Shown here: positions 49,229 to 60,620 of the stretch, piece after piece
How the letters are laid out: each line of letters opens with the position of its first letter
Position numbering within the stretch: position 1 is the first letter of the stretch
Source of the DNA: Cryptomeria japonica
Taxonomy: Eukaryota; Streptophyta; Pinopsida; Cupressales; Cupressaceae
Assembly: GCF_030272615.1 (NCBI RefSeq)
Contig: NC_081413.1
Location: 22,570,501-22,634,500 of the forward strand
Direction of reading: 5' to 3'
DNA length: 64,000 nucleotides
Notes under the pieces: model-generated
Database searches by the model: none
Told to the model about the DNA's origin: nothing
Seen by the model: the letters and a program-made list of their open reading frames with translations, nothing else
Position numbers and translations under genes: made by a program

Positions 49229-49240
49229 TGGTATCAGAGC
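49229..49240 (+). other. Copia-D primer binding site
   Basis: TGGTATCAGAGC, an exact match to the plant initiator-Met tRNA site, two bases after the LTR. Confidence 0.92.
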
Positions 49241-49282
49241 TTAGTCCTCTTTTGTAGAAGTTTAACAACTTGAGGAGATCCA

Positions 49283-49405
49283 ATGTCTACTAATTATTTC
49301 AGGAAGGATGGTCCTAAATTTGATGGAACCAACTATGGGATATGGAAGATCAGAATGGAGACACATCTGAATTGCATTGGTAAAGACATCTTGGAAGTTA
49401 CTAAG
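49283..49405 (+). pseudogene. gag: Copia-D gag, first 41 codons
   Basis: ATG at 49283. It reads MSTNYFRKDGPKFDGTNYG followed by IWKIRMETHL, the copia gag opening motif. It ends at K41 (AAG), the last bases of which are the 5-bp target site CTAAG duplicated by Gypsy-A1. Continuation is at 56980. Confidence 0.92.
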
Positions 49406-50526
49406 TGTAGCGTCCTAAAATTGTGACACTTGCAATTTTGCCTGCATTTGGGTCTTCACGATGGCGGCGCAATGTTGAACCTGAATGGAGACCCCGAAAC
49501 CTGTTTACGACACCAAAAACTGCATTTTTCTGCACCCTGGCCTGATCCCTCCTTGCACCCTGTTGTCCCAGGAGGTGGGACAATGGCGCCCAGCGCCCTG
49601 GTCCTTCTAGACTAGGGCGCCCAATGCCCTGGTCCCCCAGGACCATGGCACCCAGTGCCCTGGTCCCTGGCCCTATTTTGGGCTCGGTCTCTTTTGGGCA
49701 TCGGGTCTTTAAGTTCACAATTTGGGATATAATGTTTCCTGGTTGGCCTAAGGTCGGGAAAATCAGTCTATCAGCCCTAATTGACAAGTATATAAACTAC
49801 ATTCCCTCTCTCAAAAAGGGAGGAGGACATATGTATGAAAAAGGCGGAAGTGATATTCAAGCATTAAAACATTCAAGCATTCAAGCATTCCTTCAAGCAA
49901 TTGAGCATTCTAAGTCTCCATTCAAGGCTAAGTGTTGCATTCAAGACAAGGATTCAACCATTGAAGAGGAGATCACTTACAACACATTACATACAACATA
50001 CATTACACCTTCGCATGTAAGAATACAAACATTCTTACAACAAGGTTGCAGGTCTGTGGCTGTAATTGAAGATCTGGAATCCTTGTGCAGACACGAACAG
50101 ATCCACCTTCGTTTCGCGGATTTTTCAGATGACCGTGTGCACACCGGGCGCCATTGTCCCGTCAACTTTCACTCAAATTTGCAGAACAGCACCGTCACGA
50201 CATTTTATTGCTAATTCCAGGTCCACAGCTTCATCCCATATCCCTATCTCTGTTTATAAGCGAATATGTTCTACTTTACATGCATTCCTAGTTCAATCAT
50301 TTTATCTACATTCTTTACAAAAGAGGGTATCCTTGCTATCACAACCCTTGAAACTCATTTAAAATCCAATCTTGCATTGCGTGGGATTGGATCTTGTGGG
50401 TTTCAACCCCTCTTTTGAATATAAAGTCTCCCCTAAGTGAAAACCATCAACCCTAGTGACTCTCCCTTCTCTCTCCTCGGAGTTGGGGAGGGGAGAACAA
50501 CTAGGGTTCTATTTTTCCGCTTTACA
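49406..50526 (+). repeat. Gypsy-A1 5' LTR
   Basis: TGTAGCGTCCTAAAATTG to CGCTTTACA. Around 49580-49670 is a GC-rich minisatellite of about 31 bp with three copies of 'ggcgcccagcgccctggtcc'. Then comes a probable U5 with 'ctaagtctccattcaaggc'. Open frames in it are CpG-rich by-products. Confidence 0.92.
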
Positions 50527-51708
50527 TTTTGGTGAACCCGACGTGAACATCCTCATTCTGATTATTCATGGTTAGATCTTAAAATTTTGTTTCCTTAATT
50601 ACATTTCCATGTTTGATCTTTTGCAAATTTTAGAGGTTAATTGCATAAAAACCCTAAAATTTTCTTGTTAGTAATTAAGCTTGTGAAATGTTTAATTGTT
50701 AATGCTTGTTTCAGATCTATCCTTCTATTGCAAATTGTAAATTCATATTTGTGCTTTAATTCTGAAAATTAAGTGGTTAAATGTCAAAACCCTAATTTTT
50801 AAGACCTTTTTGATTCAACCTTTGACTGATAATTTCACTAATCAAAACAATTCCAAATCGGCTGTAACTTTGGATTCCGCAATAAAATCACAATATCTCT
50901 CATCCCTGAAAATTTGGAAAAAAGTTGCGAGGACCGTGTGCATGCCGAGCGCCCTCGTCCCCGACCATTTTTCCAAAATTTCGGGAGCTTGATCTTACTA
51001 TATTTTTCTGCTAAAATCTATAATTTGCTGATTTTATCAATTTTAACACTTTCAAAATTAAAGTCAAAGTTGGTCTAGCGATTGCTTGGATTGAGGCTTC
51101 TAATCATTCAAAAATCATTGAAATTGAAATTTGTGTTAAAATTGTGTTTCTTACAGTCTGAAATCTGAAAAGTGTGTTGGCATTCATTCGAAATTTCAGT
51201 GGTTTATTCAAATTCTTGTAGTTTGTGACTTTTGAAATTAAGTGTTTAATTGCAACAACTTTGATTTCCACTTTCAAAATTGAATTTTGCATGAAATCGA
51301 GTCAACTTTTAAATTTCAAAGCCTGCATTTCTTTCAGCATTCCCTCTAAAATCATAAAATTCAAAATTTCAGTTTCCCCCTCTTTTTCAAAATTCAAATT
51401 TTACATTTTTCAACAATCTTGGTAGGGTTCAATTTTGAGATTGCAACTTTAGTTTGGCCTATCTACAGATCGTAAAATCACTCAATTTTTTCAGATTAGC
51501 TTTAAAATCATCATAACTTTCATCCCTGAAAATTTTGAAAAAAGTTGCGAGGACTGTGTGCACTCCGTTCGCCACGGTCCCGGACATTTTTTCTGAAATT
51601 TCGGGAGATTGTCCTGATTGTATTTAATAGCTTAAATCTAGGAGATTGGCTGATTTTATTGAAATTTGCTACCTCTAAAATTCAAAATCTTCTCTCTCTC
51701 TTTAGTGC
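50527..51708 (+). other. Gypsy-A1 leader with primer site and duplicated motif
   Basis: Primer site TGGTGAACCCGACGTG at 50530-50545. The leader contains two copies of an about 150-bp segment (about 50887-51040 and about 51508-51665). Each has 'catccctgaaaatttt', AAAAAGTTGCGAGGAC, a GC-rich core, then a palindrome based on CCGAAATTTCGG. The rest is AT-rich and non-coding. A role in RNA dimerisation or packaging is possible but is only inference. Confidence 0.8.
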
Positions 51709-54700
51709 ATGAGTTTTACAACAATAAGCCCTACTTACACTATTCCCATTAGATGAAGCCTTAGAATTAAGTCTTTCCAAGGTGTAATTACCGAGGAGAT
51801 GGAACCTAATTTGAATGGCCTTTTTAACAAGGACATGGGTAATTCCTCTAATCCTCTTAATGATGAAGAAGCTCTCCATGAGGTTTCTGTAGAACAACTT
51901 TCAAAATTGCATAACCAATTTGATGATTTTCGACAATGGATTTCTCAAGAATACCCTGATAGTGAAGCTCTTTCATTAATTGAGGGTCTAAAACGTATGG
52001 TTCAAAGTGATAAGAATGGAATTGATATTTTGCGTGGTATTGCACACATTGTGGATTCGAATGTGATGCCGATGAAAAGTTGTGCTGAAACCTTAGGTTA
52101 TACACAACCTCCTACTCAAGTTAATCATTCTATTCCTTTGACAACTCCTATTGCTAGTATACCTACCTTTACATCAAACATAATGACTACTTCAATACAA
52201 GACATTCCGCCTATGATCACCAGTCATGGGGGCAATCCCTCTTCCTTCATTCAATCCAACTTCTTCATTCATTCCTTCAATGAGTGTCCCTATTATATCT
52301 CCACAAATGAACATGATGCAAGGGGGCAATTCATTTAACCATTCCATTCCTCCTTGTAGTGTTCCTCCTTTCCAATCATCTCCTATGACTAACTATCATA
52401 GTGTCCCACCACCTTACTCTCTACCTTCTTTCAATAACATAACACCTCCATCACAATCTAACATGTCTAATATGAACTCTTCAACTGAAGCAACCATTAA
52501 CAATCTTGCACAAACTATCTCTTCTTTACAACAACAAATTGCCTCTATGAATCAATCTAAGTTTAGTGTGCCCACATTTGATGTTGCGAGCCCACTTTCT
52601 CTTGACATTGTTCGAGCAATCCCCCCTAAACATGTTGAAATTCCGCATTTGGAGCTTTATAATGGTAAGGGTGATCCTCTAACACATGTTAAGACCTTTC
52701 AAACAATATGTACTGATTTTGCTTATGACCAAAGGTTGCTTGTAAAACTGTTTACTAGAGCATTAAGAGATAAAGCCCTACAATGGTATTGCTCATTGCC
52801 TTCTTATTCTATTACTTCTTTCGAACAACTTGCAAATGCTTTTATTCAACAATTTCAAAACAATATAAGTCCTAAAGTTACTTTGATTGATTTAATGCAT
52901 TGTAAACAAGGTGTTAAAGAAAAAGTGACTGATTTCATTGGTAGATATAAGCATTTGTATGCTCAAATTTCTTTTCCAGTACCTGACAATGACATTCAAA
53001 GAATCTTTATTTCTAATTTTAAAAAAGATATTAGAGAAAAACTTCTATTTTCTGAGTTTACTTCTTTCCAACAGTTGTGCGCAACTCTTCACAATTATCA
53101 ACTGACTGTGAGTCAAATGGAACAAGCAAATCCTATGGCTCCGAGTGATAAGGGCGATAGTAGTCAACAACCACTTGGGAAGTTTAAACCGAATAGAAAG
53201 TCCATTAAATTCAATGAAAACATCATCAACAACAATGTGAATGCAGCATCAGGTGTGCCTCCTATTTCTAAGTTATTCAAGAAAGAAAGAAAGTTTACTC
53301 CTTTGAATGAATCATTGCATAGTATTATGAATAAGTTATTGGAACAAAATATGCTTACTCTTCCCCTATAAGGCAAATAGATCCTGCAAAGATTAATTCA
53401 CCCTATTTTGATAACAAATCTTTTTGTCAATTTCATCGTCATCCTGGGCATGATACTGAAATATGTTTTGCTTTAAAGGGTAAAATTCAAGATTTGATTG
53501 ATAATAATACTATCTCTGTTTCTGGTGTGAATGATAAAGGCAACACATCTGTAGCTCCTCCTAACCAAAATCTTCAGATTTTTACTGATCCATTGCCTTC
53601 TCATACCTCTAATGCGATTGATACTAATGATTCCTCTGTCTCACCTGATGATCTTGTGTCTATGGCTCCGAATGTGATTAACTTTGTAGAGCAGCAGAAA
53701 ATCCCTAAAGAACCTACCATCACCTTTGATTCCAGTGAAACTATCAGGGCACCTGATGGTCCTTTATATATAGTTGCAAAAGTCAAGAATACACCTTGTC
53801 GTGGAGTGCTTATTGATCCTTCTTGCATGGTTAATATCATTACTGAAGAATTTCTTTTTACTTTGCAATTGAATCAAGTGATCTATGATGAAACAAATGT
53901 GGTTGTGAAACTATTTGATGCATTTTCTTCTCCTGCAATTGGTTCTATTACATTACCTATTGAGGTCCATAACAAATCCCTTGATGTGGACTTTGCTATT
54001 ATTCCATCATCCGAACAATTTCATGTGAAGCTAGGCTATCCTTGGCTATCTTCCATGAAAGCTATTGCTTCTCCTATTCACAAGTTCTTGAAATTTCCCC
54101 ATAATGGTGAAGTTGTTACTGTCAATCATAGTCTCTTTAAACCAGCTGAAAGAACTTCTAGTGTTCCTATTGATTACTTTTGGCCTAAACAATTCCAATC
54201 TCTTCCTCCGCGAAGTGATCATCTTTTCAAATCTTATCAAAACTGGAAAAAAGATATGATCCTATCTCTAAGTGAACCTAGAACACCCAAACTTGACATT
54301 CCTATCATTCTTGAGAAGGAAGTTCTTCCTTTGAAAGATAAAACTAATGTCTTTCCTCAAGAAGATTCCCAACCCATCCCTATGGATGTGTCTATGTCTA
54401 ATAAACTTTCTAAAGGTAGACCTATACCTCCTCGTCATGATGGACTTGGTCTCCTTCCTAAACCAAATATTCCTCCTTTATATGGAGCAGTTCCTCCTAC
54501 TTCCTCTTATGGAGAGAAGAGACCTTCCTCTTCTCCTATTATTCAACCTAAGAGACCACAACCTAAACACCCAAGTGATAAGGATGAGAACATTCCTCCT
54601 CCTCAATCTTCTCAACTTCCTACTAAGACTAGATGAAATCATTCTGCACGTGAACACCGACGAAAGCGTCATCTTAGAGATCAAGCAGCTACTTCTCAAA

Positions 54701-55083
54701 CTTTGCAATCCCCAAAAACACCTTCAGCCAGTATTATTCCATTTTCTCCTTAGCCGACGATTGAGCCGAAATCTCCTAAACATAAGATGCATGATGGTCT
54801 TGATCCTGTGCGAGTTAAAGATCCTATTTTTATAAATCTTTATGATGATATAGATGAAAATGTTATTCATGATGAAAATGTTACTCCTCTTCATTCTGAT
54901 AGTGAATATGAATATGTCGATGTTGATAACAATTTATCTAACGAATTTTCTAAAGCACTTATCCTAGCTCCTAGACAAGAACAACATGGCTTGGAACATG
55001 AACATAGCCCTTGTTTGGATCTTGTGATAGCTCCATCTGCTGTGTTGGATGTTCCTCCTCTAGCATGTTTCCTACCTTCCTGA
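51709..55083 (+). pseudogene. gag-pro: Gypsy-A1 gag-protease, broken
   Basis: ATG at 51709. Gag carries WISQEYPDSEALSLIEGL, AHIVDSNVMPMKSCAETLGY, the Retrotrans_gag core (LRDKALQWYCSLPSYSITSF to LCATLHNYQLTV, about 52755-53105) and a CxFH...GHDTE.C zinc-binding-like box (about 53427-53470). A retropepsin-like domain follows (53755-54090): GPLYIVAKVKNTPCRGVLID, then PSCMVNIITEE and LGYPWLSSMKAIAS. Its catalytic position reads DPS rather than D[ST]G. The C-terminal third is Pro-rich, then basic, then acidic. Breaks: TGA at codon 16 (51754, CGA in copy A2), a 14-16 bp deletion near 52235, a 1-bp deletion near 53366, TGA at 54634-54636 (CGA in A2), TAG near 54752. Confidence 0.9.
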
Positions 55084-55877
55084 AATATTGATCAGCAAGA
55101 TCGGGGGGTAGATGATGTGCTAGACTAGTAACATTAGCATAGCAGATTCTCTCCTCCTCTCTTGATCTCTTTTGTTACTTCTTCTATGTGTTATTCTCAT
55201 TCTTCTATTTGTTGTCCTTAGTATTGTCTACTTGAGGACAATGCAAAACATTGAGATCTCTTTTGGTCTCTCTCATGTTGACTCAAAAGACACATGTGTT
55301 CCCTTCTTCTAGGTGACCTTCCTCGATTGGTGAATGAAGAAAAATTATGCATACATACATATGATATACATGAATTATCATACAGCATACTGACCCTGAG
55401 GAAAGCGAAGTCACCTCATGCTTTGTGTTTTGTGTCTATTATCCTTGGGCTTATCTCACACTTGGGGGCTAAATCCTTGTGATAACGTGCTCCTTTCTCA
55501 TTTCTTATATGTATCACTACCTTAAAGCAATCACCCCTGGTGAGGCGTGTGCGATCACTTTAACGTAGGGGGGCATACATCTCGTCCATATCTTTTCAAG
55601 ATACTTGAAAATTTCTTGAGAAATTTAGCTTTGCCTTGAAAATTTTTGATATCTTTCTTGCATGACTCATAGTGAGGGAACCCTACTACTGACAGTCATG
55701 GTTCTCCCTCGTGATCTTCCCTTTTACTTTGTCAATCGAAGTCGTAAGATCCTTAGTCCACTGGGGGCTTGGTGTATCTTGCCTCCTTGACGTGGTGAAA
55801 GTCTTTCAATGTTGTTTCCTTGTACTTTACCGGAAGTATGAGCGTATGCTTATACTCCCACTAAAGTGGGGGCTAAA
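55084..55877 (+). other. Gypsy-A1 3' untranslated region and polypurine tract
   Basis: No coding frame of note. It ends with AAAGTGGGGGCTAAA immediately before the 3' LTR, the polypurine tract. Another G-rich block, 'cgtaggggggcat', lies at about 55565. Confidence 0.8.
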
Positions 55878-56974
55878 TGTAGCATCCTAAAATTGTGACA
55901 CTTGCAATTTTGACTGCATTTGGGTCTTCACAATGGCGGCGCAACGTTGAACCTGAATGGAGACCCCGAAACCTATTTACGACACCAAAAACTGCATTTT
56001 TCTGCACCCTGGCCTAATCCCTCATTGCACCCTGCTGTCCCGGGAGGTGGGACCATGGTGCCCAGTGCCCTGGTCCTTCTGGAATAGGGCGCCCAGTGCC
56101 CTGGTCCCCCAGGGCCACGGCGCCCAGCGCCCTGGTCCCTGGCCCTATTTTGGGCTCGGTCTCTTTTGGGCATCGGGTCTTTAAGTTTGCAATTCGGGAA
56201 ATAATGTTTCCTGGTCGGCCTAAGGTCGGGAAAATCAGTCTATCAGCCCTAATTGACAAGTATATAAACTACATTCCCTCTCTCAAAAAGGGAGGAGGAC
56301 ATATGTATGAAAAAGGCGGAAGCGATATTCAAGCATTCCTTCAAGCAATTGAGCATTCTAAGTCTCCATTCAAGGCTAAGTGTTGCATTCAAGACAAGGA
56401 TTCAACCATTGAAGAGGAGATCACTTACAACACATTACATACAACATACATTACACCTTCGCATGTAAGGATACAAACATTCTTACAACAAGGTTGCAGG
56501 TACGCGGCTGTAATTGAAGATCTGGAATCCTTGTGTAGAGACGAACAGATCCACCTTCGTTTCACGGATTTTTCGGAGGACCGTGTGCACGCCGGGCGCC
56601 ATCGTCCCGTTAACTTTCGCTCAAATTTGCAGAACAGCACCGTCACGACATTTTATTGCTAATTCCAGGTCCATAGCTTCATCCCATATCCCTATCTCTG
56701 TTTATAAGCAAATATTTCCTACTTTACATGCATTCCTAGTTCAATCATTTTATCTACATTCTTTACAAAAGAGGGTATCCTTGCTATCACAACCCTTGAA
56801 ACTCATTTACAATCCAATCTTGCATTGCGTGGGATTGGATCTTGTGGGTTTCAACCCCTCTTTTGAATGTAAAGTCTCCCCTAAGTGAAAACCATCAACC
56901 CTAGTGACTCTCCCTTCTCTCTCCTCGGAGTTGGGGAGGGGAGAACAACTAGGGTTCGATTTTTCCACTTGACA
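55878..56974 (+). repeat. Gypsy-A1 3' LTR
   Basis: TGTAGCATCCTAAAATTG to CACTTGACA, matching the 5' LTR throughout. It is followed by the CTAAG target duplication. Confidence 0.93.
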
Positions 56975-56979
56975 CTAAG

Positions 56980-58216
56980 AATGGTTATACTACTGCTATA
57001 GCTGGTCAGAATACTCCAACTACTTTAGCCAAAGATGAAGAGAATGATTGCAAAGCAAGAGAAACACTTTTGAGCACATTATCAGATCAAGAAATCTTGG
57101 GATTATCAGATAGGTCTACTGCTAAAGCTATTTGGGATCATTTGGAAACACTGAATGAAGGAGATTACACAGTCAAGATTGCAAAACTTGGAAGCTTCCA
57201 AGTCAGGTATGAACATCTAAAAATGGAAGAAGATGAAAGGATTTCTTCTTTTATGGAAAGAGTAAATGAAATTGTTTTGGGTATTAAATGATGTGGAGGA
57301 ACTTTGAGTGAGGATGAAATTGTTTCAAAAATATTAAGAGGTTTGCCACCGGCATATAAAATGAAGGTTACTACTATAAATGAGTTGAGAATAATGCCTA
57401 ATACATCAGTAACTAAGGATACATTGATTGGAAAACTTTCAGCCTTTGAAATTGAGGAATTTGGTCTTGTTGCTACTATAAAGACAGATTTGGCCTTTAA
57501 AGCATCAACATCGTTTGCTCCATCATTTGACAAATCAGATTGGAGAGCCTTTTATGCAAGAGAACTTGAAGAATCTAGAAAGGAGAATGAAGAGCTTGAA
57601 GAGCTTGAAGCATTATTTGCAAGAAAAATGCCAAAAAGTCCAATTGGAAGTAAGTATGAGGGTAAAGCACCCTTTAAATGTTTTAATTGCAATAAGATTG
57701 GTCATATGGCTTTGAGATGCCCTGATAGATGTGCTAGACTAAAAGAAGAAGCTAGAAGAACATACAAGCCTAATCCTGAATATCAAAGATACAGATTTAA
57801 GAAGAACAAAGACAAATCTTGTTACATTGCTGATGAAGGTGTGACTGATGATTCTGATGAGGATCCAGCAGACAATGGATGGGTTTTTGTTGCTATAATA
57901 GAAGATCAACCGACACCTACTGCTCAACCGGTAGAACAAGTCCTAGCAGCTAAAGTTGAAGCAAAGGATGAATGGATCATTGATTCAGGATGCTCACATC
58001 ATATGACTGGAGACAAAGGTAAATTCTTGAACTTTCAAGAATATAATGGAGGTTTAGTAAGATTTGGAGATGACAAAGCCTGTTCAATCAAAGGTAAGGG
58101 TTCAATATCTCTTGATGGTGTAAGCATAACACTGACAATGTCTACTATGTTGAAGGATTAAAGCATAATCTTTTAAGTGTTGGTCAATTAGTTGAGAAGG
58201 GATTTCAGTTACAATT
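56980..58216 (+). pseudogene. gag-pol: Copia-D gag-pol continuation (gag, zinc knuckle, protease start)
   Basis: Codon 42 onward of the gag started at 49283: NGYTTAIAGQNTPTTLAKDE and further, then a UBN2-type region (AIWDHLETLNEGDY, LKMEEDERISSFMERV). One TGA at 57289-57291 interrupts, then the same frame gives LSEDEIVSKILRGLPPAYK. A canonical CCHC knuckle CFNCNKIGHMALRC lies at about 57678-57720. The protease site IIDSGCSHHMTGD is at about 57976-58014. A frameshift near 58130 precedes VYYVEGLKHNLLSVGQL. The reading is cut at 58216 by Gypsy-A2. Confidence 0.9.
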
Positions 58217-59443
58217 TGTAGCGTCCTAAAATTGTGACACTTGCAATTTCGACTGCATTTCGGTCTTCACAATGGCGACGCAACACACAACCTGAATGGA
58301 GACCTTGAAACTTGCTCATGACACTGAAAACTGCATTTTTCAAGCACCCTGGCCTGAACCTCCTTGCACCCTGCTGTCCCGGGAGGTGGGACCAGAGCGC
58401 CCAGTGCCCTGGTCCTTCAGGACCAGGGCGCCCAGTGCCCTGGTCCCTGGGTCCTATTTTGGGCCCGGTCTCCTAAGGGGTCTCGGGTCTTTTTGTTTGC
58501 AATTTCGAAATTAACTTTCCTGGTCGGCCTAAGGTCGGGAAAATCAGTCTATCAGCCCTAAATGACAAGTATATAAACTACATTTTCCTCTTTCATTCGA
58601 TATGATGGAAAAGGCATGGAAACTATACTCAAGCATTCAAGCATTCAAGCATTCCTTCAAGCAATTGATCATTCTAAGTCTCCATTCAAGGCTAAGTGTT
58701 GCATTCAAGTCAAGGATTCAACCATTGAAGAGGAGATCACATACTACATGCTACATACAACATACAACATACAACATCTAAACCTTCGCACATAAGGATA
58801 CCAACATCCTTAGAACAAGGTATTATTACTTGTTTTACAGTCATTTACATTTACAGCTCTTGCTCATTTCTTGGTTAATTCCAAAACCGGGGTTTGACCT
58901 AAAGGCAAACCCCTAATCCCTAACCCCCCAATCGTCTTCGCTTTTCTGTGTGTAGGTTGCAGGTACACGGCTGAAATTGAAGATCTGGAATCCTTGTGCA
59001 GAGACGAACAGATCTCCCTTTGTTTCGCGGATTTTTCGGAGGACCGTGGCGCCGGGTGCCATCGTCCTAACAACTTTTGCTCAAATTTGCAGGACAGCGC
59101 CGTATCGACATTTTAATGCTAATTCCAGGTTCGCAGCTTCATACTGTATTCCTATCTCAGTTTATAAGCGAATCTTTATCACTTTCTATGCATGCTTAGC
59201 TTAATTCTTCTATGCACATTCTTTACAAAAGAGGGTAGCCTTGCTGTCTTAACCCTTGAAACACATTTAGCATCCAATCTTGCATTGTGTGGGATTGGAT
59301 CTTATGAGTTTCAACCCCTCTTTTGAATGTAAAGTCTCTCCCCTAAGTGAAAACCATCGAATCCTAGCGAACCTCCCTTCTCTCTCCTCGGAGTTGGAAG
59401 AGGGGAGAACAACTAGGGTTCGATCGCGATTTTCCGCTTTACA
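58217..59443 (+). repeat. Gypsy-A2 5' LTR (1,227 bp)
   Basis: TGTAGCGTCCTAAAATTG to CGCTTTACA. It is longer than the A1 LTRs because of an extra about 130-bp segment at about 58815-58955. Only two copies of the GC-rich minisatellite are present (about 58395-58450). Confidence 0.9.
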
Positions 59444-60620
59444 TTTTGGTGAACCCGACGTGAACATCCTTTCTGATTATTCATGGTTAGATCTGAAAAT
59501 TGGATTCCTTGATTACATTTCCATGTTTGATCTTTTGTAAAATTTTAGAGGTGATTGCATAAAGACCCTAAATTTTCTTTTTAGTAATTGAACTTGCGAA
59601 ATGTCTAAATGTTAATGCTTGTTTCAGATCTGCCCTTCTATTACAAATTTTCAATTCATATCTATGCTTTAATTTTGAAAATTAAGTGGTTAAGTGTCAA
59701 AACCCTAATTTTTGAAACCCTCTTGATTCAACCTTTGTCCGACAATTTCACTGATCAAAACATCTGCAAATCAGCTGTAACTTTGGATTCCGCAATAAAA
59801 TCACAATATCTTTCGTCCCTGAAAATTTGGAAAAAAGTTGCGAGGACCGTGGCGCCGAGCGCCATCGTCCCCGACATTTTTTCCGAAATTTCGGGAGCGA
59901 GATCTTACTGTGTTTTTCTGCTAAAATTCAGAATTTTGGCTGATTTTATCAATTTTAACACCTTCAAAATTACAGTCAAAGTTGGTCTTGTGATTGCATG
60001 GATTAAGGCTTCTAAACATTTAAAAATAATTGAAATTGAAATTTTGTGTCAAAATTGTGTTCTTACTGTCCTAAATCTGAAAAGTGTGTTATCATTCATT
60101 AAAAATTTCAGTGTTTTATTCAAATTCTTACAATTTGTGACTTTTGAAATTAAGTGCTTAATTACAACAACTTTAATTTCCGCTTTCAAAATTGAATTTT
60201 GCGTGAAATTGAGTCAATTTTTAAAATTCAAAATTTGCATTGCTCTTGACATTCCCTCTAAAATCCTAACATTCAAAATTTCAGTTTCCCTTTCTTTTTC
60301 AAAATTCAAATTTTGCATTTTTCGACAATCTTGGTAGGGTTCAATTTCGAGATCGCAACTTTAATTTGGCCTATCTACAGATCATAAAATCACTCAATTT
60401 TTTCAGATTAGCTCTAAAATCATCATACCTTTCATCCCTGAAAATTTTGAAAAAAGTTGCAAGGACCGTGTTGCACTCCGAGCGCCACGGTCCCGGACAT
60501 TTTTTCCGAAATTTCGGGAGACTGTTGTGATTGCATTTAACAGCTTAAATCCAGAAGATTAGCTGATTTTACTGAAAATTGCTACCTCTAAATTCAAAAT
60601 CTTCTCTCTCTTTCTAGTGC
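59444..60620 (+). other. Gypsy-A2 leader with duplicated palindromic motif
   Basis: Primer site TGGTGAACCCGACGTG at 59447-59462. The two copies of the leader motif lie at about 59812-59960 and about 60425-60590, at the same spacing (about 620 bp) as in Gypsy-A1. Both palindrome copies CCGAAATTTCGG are intact here (about 59882 and about 60507). Confidence 0.8.

Larger units (their letters stand above)
49406..56974 (+). mobile_element. Gypsy-A1: complete non-autonomous Ty3/gypsy element (7,569 bp)
   Basis: Two LTRs in the same orientation (49406-50526, 55878-56974), a primer site, one gag-protease coding region and a polypurine tract are all present. A 5-bp target-site duplication CTAAG flanks it (49401-49405, 56975-56979). 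The whole interior is accounted for and contains no RT, RNase H or integrase, so this is a TR-GAG-like element needing enzymes from a partner. The LTRs differ by a few per cent by eye, mostly C/T and G/A changes at CpG plus a 24-bp indel near 49863. Confidence 0.93.
48168..58216 (+). mobile_element. Copia-D: Ty1/copia element hosting two gypsy insertions
   Basis: 5' LTR 48168-49226, primer site 49229-49240, gag from 49283. Gag is split at codon 41 by Gypsy-A1 and resumes exactly in frame at 56980. It runs through a zinc knuckle and protease start and is split again at 58216 by Gypsy-A2. Integrase, RT and the 3' LTR lie beyond the window, after the end of Gypsy-A2. The outer element must be older than both insertions. 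Confidence 0.92.

Noticed and set aside
49624-50214. 196-codon frame in the Gypsy-A1 5' LTR (and 188 codons at 56096-56662 in the 3' LTR).
   Set aside because: Entirely inside LTR sequence, produced by the GC-rich minisatellite and stop-poor U5, and broken in Gypsy-A2. Not a protein family I recognise.
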